A DNA stretch of 64,000 nt from GM7GCV1 sp965221105 (GTDB lineage: Bacteria > Pseudomonadota > Gammaproteobacteria > Pseudomonadales > GM7GCV1): positions 558,001 to 622,000 of the forward strand of contig OZ244871.1 of NCBI GenBank assembly GCA_965221105.1, read 5' to 3'. This document shows positions 8,607 to 17,326 of the stretch, piece after piece. The position numbers and the translations under genes are program-made. Positions within the stretch are counted from its first letter, which is position 1, and every line of letters starts with the position of its first letter. The notes under the pieces were generated by a model, which did not search any database, was not told the origin of the DNA, and saw only the letters and a program-made list of their open reading frames with translations.

Positions 8607-9097
8607 ATTATAGTTGCCCTTTTCCAATGATGACCTGTTTCTTATTGATTTGCCAATTTATTCATTCAGTGGCCTCTTTCAAAAGTCAAAAGCCTCTGTG
8701 TGCCGACAGTCGTTCGAACCCGGCCCGCTGTTCGCATCACAAAATGGGCAGTATTCGCGTGCAGGTGCACCCATGCGAACTGCTGCTCATCCGCTTCGCG
8801 CGTCGGGCAAACCTCATCCTCGCTCAGCCAGCACCCGCTGCTAATCCTTCCCTCCAACCCGTCCATACCACCGCTAAAACACACAGCTGCTTTTAAGGCC
8901 AGCACAGACTGACGGACATCTCAGCGACCCGCCATCAGGACCTGTCAATCGTTCTGTTTTGTGTCGCCGCTGTGTGTAACACTCTCAACCGACGCTGTTC
9001 CGGGGTGTTCCTGTCAGTTTCACGACGATTGCGGTTGACCACCCGGAACCAATCTTTTACGGTGTGTGGCGACTGAGATTCGACTTCACCCGTGCGC
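8607..9097. other. Divergent intergenic region between SMT and xseB
   Basis: About 490 bases without a supported gene. It must contain the promoters of the leftward SMT-ERG2 unit and the rightward xseB-ispA-dxs operon. A good sigma-70 candidate for the latter is listed separately. A TTCGAACCC motif near 8711 is not part of a tRNA-like cloverleaf. Confidence 0.5.
9035..9063 (+). promoter_or_regulatory. Candidate sigma-70 promoter for xseB-ispA-dxs
   Basis: TTGACC at 9035-9040, a 17-base spacer and TACGGT at 9058-9063, 35 bases upstream of the xseB ATG. Spacing is ideal, and the -35 and -10 boxes are each near consensus. Predicted by eye only. Confidence 0.45.
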
Positions 9098-9373
9098 ATG
9101 ACCACAGAGACAGGGAGCGACAGGCCGATTGACTTCGAGCAGCACCTCGCGGAGCTTGAGCAGATTGTCGCTGAGATGGAGCGGGGCGAGATGACGCTGG
9201 AGCACTCGCTGTGTGCCTATGAGGCTGGCATTGCGCTCACCCGCAAGTGTCAGGCGGCACTTGATGCTGCGCAGCAGCGCATTGCGGTGCTGACCGAGGG
9301 TGCGGGTGTCTCTGGTGCGCCGCCTCTGGGTGATGCTGGTGACGGACGGGCCCGGTGCCTGGACGATGCATGA
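9098..9373 (+). CDS. xseB: Exodeoxyribonuclease VII small subunit
   Basis: A 91-residue acidic helical protein with the XseB signature: FEQHLAELEQIVAEMERGEM, then LEHSLCAYEAGIALTRKCQ and a coiled tail. It pairs with XseA to degrade single-stranded DNA. The start is the ATG at 9098 (MTTETG), two codons after an in-frame GTG. Its stop overlaps the ispA start (ATGA). It heads the conserved proteobacterial operon xseB-ispA-dxs. Confidence 0.93.
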   Translation: MTTETGSDRPIDFEQHLAELEQIVAEMERGEMTLEHSLCAYEAGIALTRKCQAALDAAQQRIAVLTEGAGVSGAPPLGDAGDGRARCLDDA

Positions 9374-10275
9374 GTGCTCCTGCTGATCTGGCGTCCTTTC
9401 GAGGCCTGGTGGCGCAGCGTGTGGACCAGCGTCTGGACGGGGTGCTGGCGGACATTGAGTCGCCGGCCGTGCAGCCTCTGGTTGAGGCCATGCGCTATGC
9501 GCTGGTGGGTGGTGGCAAGCGGGTGCGCCCGACGCTCTGTGTGGCCAGTGCGCTGCTGTTTGATGACGCGGCGCTGGACAGTGCGGCGACCCTGGCGGCG
9601 GCGGCCTCGGTTGAGATGATCCACGCCTATTCGCTCATTCACGATGATCTGCCGGCCATGGACGACGACGCGCTGCGCCGGGGGCGGCCGACCACGCATA
9701 TTGCGTTTGATGAGGCCACGGCCATTCTGGCGGGGGATGCGCTCCAGGCGCTGGCTTTTGAGACCCTGGCATCGGCCCCGGGCATGGAGGATGCCTCCAG
9801 GAGTGCGGCGGTTGTGCTCCTGTCCCGGGCGAGTGGTGCCTGCGGCATGGTGGGGGGCCAGATGATTGACCTTGAGGTGGTGGGTACCCAGCCTGATCTG
9901 GATGCGCTCAACACCATGCATGGGCTCAAGACCGGGGAGTTGATCCGTGCCAGTGTGCTGCTGGGTGCCCACTCGGCGGGCTGTTCGGACGCGGCGGCGC
10001 TTGACCGGCTGGGGCGGTTTGCTGCCCAGATTGGGCTGGCCTTCCAGATCCAGGATGACATTCTTGACGCGACGGGCAGCACTGAGGTGCTCGGCAAGAC
10101 CCGGTGCGCGGATGCGGCCCGTGGCAAACCGACCTATGTGTCGCTCCTGGGTGTGGCGGGAGCCCGCGCCCGGCTGGAGCAGGCGCACGCCGAGGCGGTG
10201 TCTGCCCTGGAGCCATTCCGCACGGCCACCCTGTTGGTGCACCTGGCCGAGTACATCGTGGCCAGAACGCACTAG
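9370..10275 (+). CDS. ispA: (2E,6E)-farnesyl diphosphate synthase
   Basis: 301 residues from the ATG overlapping the xseB stop. Both aspartate-rich motifs of short-chain prenyl transferases are present: the first at DDLPAMDDD and the second at QIQDDILDATG. GGGKRVRP and the HDD region are also conserved. It condenses IPP with DMAPP/GPP to give FPP, the direct substrate of the squalene synthase encoded at 20696-21745. Upstream in-frame ATG at 9355 is inside xseB and unlikely to be used. Codon use is strongly G+C-rich, as in dxs. Confidence 0.95.
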   Translation: MSAPADLASFRGLVAQRVDQRLDGVLADIESPAVQPLVEAMRYALVGGGKRVRPTLCVASALLFDDAALDSAATLAAAASVEMIHAYSLIHDDLPAMDDDALRRGRPTTHIAFDEATAILAGDALQALAFETLASAPGMEDASRSAAVVLLSRASGACGMVGGQMIDLEVVGTQPDLDALNTMHGLKTGELIRASVLLGAHSAGCSDAAALDRLGRFAAQIGLAFQIQDDILDATGSTEVLGKTRCADAARGKPTYVSLLGVAGARARLEQAHAEAVSALEPFRTATLLVHLAEYIVARTH

Positions 10276-10292
10276 TCTCCGCTGCCCCGATC

Positions 10293-12242
10293 ATGCCCAG
10301 GACCTTTACCGCGATCCCCGAGTGTGCACCGGCGACACCGCTGCTGGATCAGATTGATCTGCCCGAGCACCTGCGTGCTCTGGAGGAGGGCCAGCTCGGT
10401 CAGCTGGCCGACGAGCTGCGCGAGTATCTGGTGTATGTTGTCGGGCAGGTGGGGGGGCACTTTGGTGCCGGGCTGGGTGTGGTTGAGCTGACGATTGCCC
10501 TGCATTACATCTTTGACACGCCCCACGACCGGCTGGTCTGGGATGTGGGGCACCAGACCTACCCCCACAAGATTCTCACCGGTCGCAGGGACCGGATTAC
10601 GACCCTGCGCCAGAAGGGTGGTCTGTCCGGTTTTCCCAAGCGCTCTGAAAGTGCCTTTGACACCTTTGGCGTGGGCCACAGCAGCACCTCGATCAGCGCG
10701 GCGCTTGGCATGGCGCTGGCCGCCCGGCAGACGGGCACGGATCGCAAGCATGTGGCGGTGATCGGCGATGGGGCCATGACGGCGGGCATGGCCTTTGAGG
10801 CACTCAACCATGCGGCCCACACCGGGGCGGACATGCTGGTCGTGCTCAATGACAACCAGATGTCGATTTCGGAGAATGTCGGCGGTCTGTCCACCTACTT
10901 CTCAAAGATCTGGGCGAGCAAGTTCTACAACTCTATCCGCCGCGAGGGGCAGAAGGTGCTGTCCCGGGTGCCGTCCGCCTCGGAGTTTGTCCGGCGCACC
11001 GGGGAGCATATCAAGGGCCTGGTCTCGCCGGGCATGCTGTTTGAGGAGATTGGCTACAACTATATCGGCCCCATTGATGGTCACAACCTGCCGTGGCTGG
11101 TTGAGACCCTGCGCAACATCAGGGCCCTGTCCGAGCCGGTGCTGCTGCATGTCATTACCCAGAAGGGGCGTGGGTTTGATGTCGCTGAAGAGGATCCCAT
11201 CGCATACCACGCCATCGGGCGGATTGCCTCGGCCCAGGAGTCACCCCCGGCCCAGTCCCCACCCCCGCCCCCTGCGGGGCCCAAGTACCAGGATATTTTT
11301 GGTCGCTGGCTGTGCGATATGGCGGCCCGGGACGAGGCGCTGGTCGGGATCACGCCCGCCATGCGGGAGGGGTCTGGCATGGTGGCGTTCTCCCGCGAGT
11401 TTCCGGAGCGCTACCACGATGTGGGCATTGCCGAGCAGCATGCGGTCACCCTGGGTGCGGGCCTGGCCTGTGAGGGTCTCAAGCCGGTGGTGGCCATCTA
11501 CTCGACCTTTCTGCAGCGCGGCTATGACCAGCTGATCCATGATGTGGCCCTGCAGAACCTGGACGTCACCTTTGCGCTGGACCGCGCCGGTCCGGTTGGG
11601 GAGGATGGGGCCACGCATGCCGGGTCGTTCGACATCAGCTATCTGCGCTGTATTCCCAACATGCTGGTGCTGACGCCATCGGACGAAAACGAAACCCGCC
11701 AGGCACTCTATACGGCCTACCAGCACAGGGGGCCTGCGGCTGTTCGGTATCCGCGGGGTTCGGGGCCAGATCATCCGGTGGAGGCTGAGATGACGGCCTG
11801 GCCGCTGGGCCGGGGCTGTGTCCGCCGGTCTGGCGAGGCGCTGGCCCTGCTGGCCTTTGGCCCGGTGCTGGAGGGCTGTCTCAGGGCGGCCGAACAGCTC
11901 AATGCCACCGTGGTGGACATGCGCTTTGCCAAGCCGCTGGACGAGGATCTGATCCGGTCCATGGCCGAGCGCCACGAGACCCTGGTGACGGTGGAGGAGA
12001 ATGTTGTGGCGGGTGGTGCCGGGTCGGCGGTTCTGGAGTGTGCGAGCCGGGCGGGCATTCGCACGCCCATCCTCACCCTGGGGCTCCCTGACCGGTTCCA
12101 GGAGCATGGGTCGAGGGGCGACCTGCTGGATCAGGCCGGGCTCACGGCCCGGGCCATTGTGGACCGGTTCGCCCGGCACTCGCGGCAGCTCCGGAGCGGG
12201 TCCGGACGGGTCGGCGGGTCTGGTGCGGGACAGTCTGGCTGA
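10293..12242 (+). CDS. dxs: 1-deoxy-D-xylulose-5-phosphate synthase
   Basis: 649 residues from MPRTFTAIPE, close to the usual 620-640. TPP-enzyme features are plain: VWDVGHQTYPHKIL, the cofactor-binding GDGAMTAGMAFEALNHA, the transketolase middle domain (DVGIAEQHAVTLGAGLA) and the C-terminal transketolase domain (TVEENVVAGGAGSAV). It catalyses the first, flux-setting MEP-pathway step from pyruvate and glyceraldehyde-3-phosphate. A Pro/Ala-rich linker (SPPAQSPPPPPAGPK) replaces the usual short linker. The start lies 17 bases after ispA. An earlier in-frame start inside ispA is rejected. Confidence 0.95.
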   Translation: MPRTFTAIPECAPATPLLDQIDLPEHLRALEEGQLGQLADELREYLVYVVGQVGGHFGAGLGVVELTIALHYIFDTPHDRLVWDVGHQTYPHKILTGRRDRITTLRQKGGLSGFPKRSESAFDTFGVGHSSTSISAALGMALAARQTGTDRKHVAVIGDGAMTAGMAFEALNHAAHTGADMLVVLNDNQMSISENVGGLSTYFSKIWASKFYNSIRREGQKVLSRVPSASEFVRRTGEHIKGLVSPGMLFEEIGYNYIGPIDGHNLPWLVETLRNIRALSEPVLLHVITQKGRGFDVAEEDPIAYHAIGRIASAQESPPAQSPPPPPAGPKYQDIFGRWLCDMAARDEALVGITPAMREGSGMVAFSREFPERYHDVGIAEQHAVTLGAGLACEGLKPVVAIYSTFLQRGYDQLIHDVALQNLDVTFALDRAGPVGEDGATHAGSFDISYLRCIPNMLVLTPSDENETRQALYTAYQHRGPAAVRYPRGSGPDHPVEAEMTAWPLGRGCVRRSGEALALLAFGPVLEGCLRAAEQLNATVVDMRFAKPLDEDLIRSMAERHETLVTVEENVVAGGAGSAVLECASRAGIRTPILTLGLPDRFQEHGSRGDLLDQAGLTARAIVDRFARHSRQLRSGSGRVGGSGAGQSG

Positions 12243-12567
12243 CATGAGGCCTGTGAATGACTGGACATGGGTGGATGAATGACTACTATGTGCACTGCCC
12301 CGGAGGGGGCGAACTGACACAGCACCTGACCACCGACTGCGGTGTGGCACTGTGCTGCCGAACCTGTCCAATCTCCACGAGAGGGAACCATGTCTGAATC
12401 AATGCCTGCTGTAGTACCGCCCCTGTTGGGCGCATGTGGTCGATTGACACTGTCTGGCGGGACAACCAGAAAAGTATTGACTGGCTTGTTGCGAATATGG
12501 TGGAGTTCTGTTGTACCCTTCAGAAAGAACACGCAGACCAACACAGATGAGATACCAGGATACTAAG
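12243..12567. other. Intergenic region between dxs and the SdmB-like gene
   Basis: About 325 bases. A short frame (12435-12550) and another at 12390 lack recognisable motifs. A TTGACT at 12477-12482 might belong to a promoter for the rightward sterol operon, but no convincing -10 box follows. AGGA at 12557-12560 is the ribosome-binding site of the next gene. Confidence 0.4.
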
Positions 12568-13683
12568 GTGAGCAGACATTCTTCCCCAGCTGCCGACTCT
12601 CAGGCGAATCCAGTACTCGTTACCGGCTCCGCCGGACACGTTGGCGCAAATCTCGTGCGTCGGCTGCTCGACGAAGGCATCCGGGTACGTGTTCTGCTGC
12701 GACAGGAGGACAATAACCAGGCATTGGAAGGCCTTGACGTCGAGCGCGTATGGGCTGATATCAGATATCTCGACGCGACCCGGCGCGCACTCGAAGGCTG
12801 TCAGGGGGTCTATCATGTCGCAGCCAAGATTTCGACGATCGACGGCAATAATGCCCATCGCCGGGAAATCTACGAGTGCAATGTGATCGGAACCCGCAAC
12901 GTGCTGCAAGCTGCGCGCGAGGCCGAAGCCGGGCGGGTCGTGGTGACGGGTTCCTTCAGCGCGGTGGGCTACGATCTCGATGATCCGTCGGCACCGAGCG
13001 ATGAGACGATGCAGTTCTATCCCATGGAGCGCACCATGCCCTACGAACGCAGCAAGACACTCGTCGAGCACGAGTGTCTGCACGCTGCTGCCATGGGTCA
13101 GGATGTCGTCATCGCGACCTGCTGCGCTGTGGTGGGCGGCGCCGACTATCTCCCGTCACGCCTCGGCAGAACCATGTGCGATTATACCAACGGTAAGTTG
13201 CGCGCCTATGTGGACGGCGGCTTTGAATTCGTCGCCGCGCGCGATATCGTGGAAGGCCACCTGCTCTGCATGGAAAAAGGCCGCTCCGGCGAAAAATACA
13301 TATTCAGTTCCGAGTACAAGACCATTTCCGATATCATTGACCTGTACGAGGAGGTTTCGGGAGTTCCCCGTCCAAATCGGCGAGTCCCCGCCAACCTGAT
13401 GTACCTGTTTTCTGAAGTGGCGAGTTCCTATTTGAGCCGCTTTCACCCGAATTTTCCGCAACGTTTTACACCTGGTGCCATCCGCCTCCTTAAAAAACGC
13501 CGGCACGCCAATCTTGCCAAGGCGAAAAGCGAACTTGGCTACCAGCCAACAAGCATTCGTGATGCCGTGCATGACGCCTACGCTTTTCATTATTACCAGC
13601 GCAGGGCTATCAGCAATCCGGACGCGAAACTTCCACGCCAACCAGTGGAAGAGGAGGCACCGCAAGACGAGATTCTGGTGTAG
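12568..13683 (+). CDS. sdmB: NAD(P)-dependent 3beta-hydroxysteroid dehydrogenase/SdmB-like C-4 decarboxylating reductase
   Basis: 371 residues of the extended SDR/3beta-HSD family. The N-terminal cofactor loop is VLVTGSAGHVGANLVRRL, followed by VYHVAAKIS, the ser-containing VVTGSFSAVGY and the catalytic YERSK. The C-terminal part has the length typical of sterol-4alpha-carboxylate 3-dehydrogenases. With the Rieske gene directly downstream it forms the SdmA/SdmB pair shown in Methylococcus to remove a C-4 methyl group. The GTG at 12568 is preferred because AGGA stands seven bases upstream. The gene assignment is by family and context, not by alignment. Confidence 0.85.
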   Translation: MSRHSSPAADSQANPVLVTGSAGHVGANLVRRLLDEGIRVRVLLRQEDNNQALEGLDVERVWADIRYLDATRRALEGCQGVYHVAAKISTIDGNNAHRREIYECNVIGTRNVLQAAREAEAGRVVVTGSFSAVGYDLDDPSAPSDETMQFYPMERTMPYERSKTLVEHECLHAAAMGQDVVIATCCAVVGGADYLPSRLGRTMCDYTNGKLRAYVDGGFEFVAARDIVEGHLLCMEKGRSGEKYIFSSEYKTISDIIDLYEEVSGVPRPNRRVPANLMYLFSEVASSYLSRFHPNFPQRFTPGAIRLLKKRRHANLAKAKSELGYQPTSIRDAVHDAYAFHYYQRRAISNPDAKLPRQPVEEEAPQDEILV

Positions 13684-13729
13684 AATAAGGATGCGTAGGA
13701 CTTATATTCATAGCAGGAGATAGTGTGTC

Positions 13730-14827
13730 ATGAACACGGCAGTAAATGCGCCTCCCGATTTCGCAGAGGCACGCAATCTGCGCCAGAAGGCGCGGGCGGC
13801 GGGTATGAATCCCAACTACTGGTACGCAGTGGAAGAAGTTCGCAATGTGAAACCGGGTTCGGTTGTCGAGGTCGTTTTCTGGAAGCGATCAATTGCACTG
13901 TTCCGCACGGATGAAGGCGAGTTCCATGCAATGGAGAATCGCTGCGCCCATCGCCAGCTCAAGTTGTCGCTCGGACAGGTGGAGGGCTGCCGTTTGGTCT
14001 GCGCCTATCACGGCTGGAGGTATGATGAACACGGCCGCGTGGACAGCATTCCAGACGTGTTTGGACGAGAGAACATTCCTGATATTTCGATCAGGAGTTA
14101 TCCGGTGCAAGTTCGCTACGGCCTCGTCTGGCTGTTTCCCGGCGATCCCGAACTCGCTCAGCAGAGCCAGATTCCGGAAATTCCGGAGATAGAGGGGCCG
14201 GACCGCTGGGCCTGCGTACCGATCAGTTTTACCTGTTCAGCTCATCATTCGATGATTATTGACAACGTCAGCGACTTCTCCCACGCCTACCTGCACCGTA
14301 AATACAAACCTTTCGACACTGCAGATCTGCCTCACTTCGAAACCAAAGGGGACGATGTTCATCTCGCCTACAATACGCAGGTCGGGTACGGGCGCATTTC
14401 GAGATTGTTTGTGGATCACGACCGTCTCAACACCAACTTCATCAAGCTGTGCTACCAGTACCCCTATCAGTGGTCCAATACCGACGACGAAATCAAGCAC
14501 TGGCTTTTCGTGCTGCCCATCGACGAGCGCACGACCCGAACATTCTTTCTGTTCTACTTCAAGTCACTGAAAATCCCCTTGCTGCCGGTGCGCTTTCCGC
14601 GTGTCGCAATGACCGCGGTGATGAAGCTCTCGAACCGGTGGCTGATTGGCCCACTGCTCGATCAGGATCGGGTCGCCGTCGAAGCAGAGCAATTGGGATA
14701 CGAGCAACATTGGGATGCTCAGGCCATCGAACTCAATCCGGTAGTCAGCGCGTTCCAGCGCGTGACCGTTCGCAAGTGGCAAGAGTACCTGGCCCAGGAC
14801 GCGAAGACAGAGCATGCTGTCGCCTGA
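13730..14827 (+). CDS. sdmA: Rieske non-haem iron oxygenase, SdmA-like sterol C-4 demethylase
   Basis: 365 residues. The Rieske cluster ligands are CAHR at 72-75 and CAYHGW at 91-96. The mononuclear iron site is in NVSDFSHAYLHRKY (D-x-x-H-x-x-x-H). Downstream there is a large substrate-binding domain. The architecture and its position next to the 3beta-HSD gene fit SdmA, which oxidises a sterol C-4 methyl group. AGGAG stands ten bases before the ATG. The 3' end overlaps the sterol reductase start by 14 bases, so expression is probably coupled. Confidence 0.88.
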   Translation: MNTAVNAPPDFAEARNLRQKARAAGMNPNYWYAVEEVRNVKPGSVVEVVFWKRSIALFRTDEGEFHAMENRCAHRQLKLSLGQVEGCRLVCAYHGWRYDEHGRVDSIPDVFGRENIPDISIRSYPVQVRYGLVWLFPGDPELAQQSQIPEIPEIEGPDRWACVPISFTCSAHHSMIIDNVSDFSHAYLHRKYKPFDTADLPHFETKGDDVHLAYNTQVGYGRISRLFVDHDRLNTNFIKLCYQYPYQWSNTDDEIKHWLFVLPIDERTTRTFFLFYFKSLKIPLLPVRFPRVAMTAVMKLSNRWLIGPLLDQDRVAVEAEQLGYEQHWDAQAIELNPVVSAFQRVTVRKWQEYLAQDAKTEHAVA

Positions 14828-15917
14828 CTCCACGCTTGCACCGATGGTGCTCTCAAGTGAAACCCTGCTCGATGCGGCGGTTATGCTACTGGTATTTATG
14901 AGTTTCCTGTTTGTCGGCTCCCTGGTCCTGCCAGGACGGAAGCTTATGCTGACCGATGCCAACGGTGAAGTCAGGACGTTCAAGCTGAACGGGCTCTCCC
15001 TTTTTCTGCTGGTCTCGGCCTTGGCCGGACTGGCCCAGTACCTGGGCTGGTTCTCGCTGTCATCGTTGTATTTTCACTTCGCAGCGCTGTTCGTAATGGC
15101 CAATGTCTTCGCTTTCGCGTATTCCGGCTGGCTGCAGTGGTGCGGCGCAGGGAAGCCGGGCACGACGGAGGGATTCTGGCGTGGTTTCTTCATGGGCCGA
15201 CAACTCAATCCCACCTACCTTGGGGTCGATATGAAGCTGTTCAGCTATAGGCCCTCCCTTATCGGCCTGGCACTGCTCAATGCTTCATTCGCAGTTGTGC
15301 AATATGAGGCCTATGGCGAGTTGACGCTGGGAATGATGCTCTACCAGGTTTTTACCTTTATATATATATTCAACTATTTCCAGTTCGAGCAGGGTATGAT
15401 CCACACATGGGACATTCACAGCGAGCGCTTCGGCTGGATGCTCGTGTGGGGTGATTACGTGCTCGTGCCCTTCTTTTACTGCCTCGCTGGCTGGTGGCTG
15501 GTCGATGCGTCCGGGCCAGCGTTATCGCCCATCGCCGCCGTAGGCATCGCGCTGCTGTTCGTCTTCGGTTTCTGGCTTTTCCGGGGATCCAACCAACAAA
15601 AACACCGTTTCAGGCAGGATCCAGATACCAGAATCTGGGGCAAACCCGCCGAGGCTCTCGATGGTCGCCTGCTCGTTTCAGGTTTCTGGGGTATCGGACG
15701 GCATCTCAATTACACCGGCGAAATCTGTATTTACCTCTCCTTTGCCCTGACTACCGGCTTCGTATCCTGGATACCCTTTCTTTTGCCAGCCTGGCTGACG
15801 GGATTGCTGGTGCACAGGTCACGCCGCGATGAACGCCGCTGTCGCGCCAAATATGGTGAACTCTGGGATCGCTACACACAACGGGCACGGTTTGTAATGG
15901 CACCATACGTCTATTGA
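14814..15917 (+). CDS. ERG24/ERG4/DHCR7-family sterol reductase, probable delta-14 reductase
   Basis: A 367-residue polytopic membrane protein. It carries the family signature LLVSGFWGIGRHLNYTGEI near the C-terminus and the typical ending KYGELWDRYTQRARFVMAPYVY split over its last helix (shown here as KYGELWDRY and MAPYVY). An inner block RQLNPTYLGVDMKLFSYRPS is also characteristic. Members reduce C-14, C-7 or C-24(28) double bonds with NADPH. Being immediately upstream of CYP51, whose product carries a delta-14 bond, C-14 reduction is the best guess. Start at 14814 overlaps sdmA; 14844 is an alternative. Confidence 0.9.
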   Translation: MLSPDSTLAPMVLSSETLLDAAVMLLVFMSFLFVGSLVLPGRKLMLTDANGEVRTFKLNGLSLFLLVSALAGLAQYLGWFSLSSLYFHFAALFVMANVFAFAYSGWLQWCGAGKPGTTEGFWRGFFMGRQLNPTYLGVDMKLFSYRPSLIGLALLNASFAVVQYEAYGELTLGMMLYQVFTFIYIFNYFQFEQGMIHTWDIHSERFGWMLVWGDYVLVPFFYCLAGWWLVDASGPALSPIAAVGIALLFVFGFWLFRGSNQQKHRFRQDPDTRIWGKPAEALDGRLLVSGFWGIGRHLNYTGEICIYLSFALTTGFVSWIPFLLPAWLTGLLVHRSRRDERRCRAKYGELWDRYTQRARFVMAPYVY

Positions 15918-15925
15918 GGAATTTG

Positions 15926-17326
15926 ATGATGTCCTACTCCCATAGCGCTCTGGAGAGGCACACACCTGGGCTGGCGAACGGAGAGATCCCCGAAATGACT
16001 GGGGGCTGGCCCGTACTTGGTCATCTTCTGGAATTCCAGCGCGACCCGGTCGCGTTGCTGCGCCGCGGCTGGCGCGAGAACGGTGAATTGTTCCAGTTCC
16101 GTATTGGTCGGCACAAGTTCGTGGTGTTTGCTGGCCCCGAAGCCCACGATGCCTACTTCAAGGCACCGGAAGAGACACTCGACGCCAAGTCGGTGTATCA
16201 GTTCACCGTACCGATTTTTGGCCGCGGCGTGGCCTACGACGTCTCATCCGAACTGATGGCCGAACAGCTCGGATTTCTGTTCCCCGCGCTTCGGAAATCC
16301 GCCATGCGGCGCTACGTCGACATCATGTTCGAGGAACTGGAAAGCTTCGCCGAGGCACTCGGTCAGGAAGGAGAACTCGACCTGCCCTATGCGATGAACC
16401 AACTGACGGTCAATATCGCAAGCCGTTGCTTTATCGGCGAAGAAGTCCGTAACGAGGTGGATTCTGGTTTCGCCGAGGCGTACCACGATTTGCAGAATGG
16501 TATCAATACGCTCGGTTTCTTTTTCCCCAGGTTGCCAATTCCGGCGCATCTCACACGCGATCGTGCGCGACGCAAGATTACTGAAATTTTCAGCGGGATC
16601 ATGCACGAAAGACGACGCACTGGTGCCCGATCCGAGGACTTTATGCAGACCCTGATGGAAGCACGCTACAAGGACGGACGGATGCTGAGCGACGATGAGA
16701 TCACGGGAGTGCTGCTGACGACATTGTTTGCGGGCCAGCATACCAGTGCCGTGCTCGCGACCTGGACCGGCCTGGAATTGCACCGGGATATCCCCTATCT
16801 GGATCGGGTCCGCGACGAGATGCTGAAGGCCTATGGCGGTGAAGACGCTCTGAGCTACGAAGGTCTCAAACACCAGGAAGTGCTGGAAAATGCTGTTCGC
16901 GAGTGCGAGCGGCTGCATCCACCGTTGATCATCCTGATCCGCAAAGTGTTGAGATCACTGACCTATGCGGAGCGCACCGTTCCCGCCGGAGCCATGGCCA
17001 TAGTGGCTCCGGCACTTTCGCACGTGCTGCCGCATGTATTTGCCGACCCTGATAGGTTCAATCCAGACAGATTCGCCCCGCCTGCAAGTGAGGGAAAGCA
17101 GCATACCTACACGCTGATTGGCTTCGGTGGCGGCAAACACCGCTGCATGGGCGAGAACTTTGCCATTATGCAAGTCAAGGCGATCTGGACCGTCTTACTC
17201 GACCGTTTCGATTTCCAGTCAGACCGCCAGGTTCCCGCGCCGAATTATGGAAGCTGGGTAACAGGGCCCAGGCCGCCGTGCCGAATTCGCTACAAACGCC
17301 GCGCGCAGGTCGGCATTTTTCAGTGA
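15926..17326 (+). CDS. Sterol 14alpha-demethylase, CYP51
   Basis: 466 residues. CYP51 hallmarks are all visible: YQFTVPIFGRGVAYD (91-105) as the substrate-recognition B' region, AGQHTS in the I-helix (269-274), ExxR at 326-329 (ECER) and the haem loop FGGGKHRCMG (400-409, Cys407). It removes the 14alpha-methyl group of a cyclised sterol in three oxidations. The first ATG at 15926 follows GAGGA by five bases; the in-frame TTG at 15914 is rejected. No N-terminal membrane anchor is seen. The 3' end overlaps the next gene in a GTGA arrangement. Confidence 0.94.
   Translation: MMSYSHSALERHTPGLANGEIPEMTGGWPVLGHLLEFQRDPVALLRRGWRENGELFQFRIGRHKFVVFAGPEAHDAYFKAPEETLDAKSVYQFTVPIFGRGVAYDVSSELMAEQLGFLFPALRKSAMRRYVDIMFEELESFAEALGQEGELDLPYAMNQLTVNIASRCFIGEEVRNEVDSGFAEAYHDLQNGINTLGFFFPRLPIPAHLTRDRARRKITEIFSGIMHERRRTGARSEDFMQTLMEARYKDGRMLSDDEITGVLLTTLFAGQHTSAVLATWTGLELHRDIPYLDRVRDEMLKAYGGEDALSYEGLKHQEVLENAVRECERLHPPLIILIRKVLRSLTYAERTVPAGAMAIVAPALSHVLPHVFADPDRFNPDRFAPPASEGKQHTYTLIGFGGGKHRCMGENFAIMQVKAIWTVLLDRFDFQSDRQVPAPNYGSWVTGPRPPCRIRYKRRAQVGIFQ

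Noticed and set aside
8700..8730. Possible tRNA T-arm (TTCGAACCC)
   Set aside because: No acceptor, D or anticodon stems can be folded around it.
9250..10272. 340-codon minus-strand frame
   Set aside because: Shadow of xseB/ispA in G+C-rich DNA; Arg/His-rich, no motif.
12390..12566. Small gene between dxs and the SdmB-like gene
   Set aside because: Two overlapping short frames, neither with a ribosome-binding site or recognisable motif.
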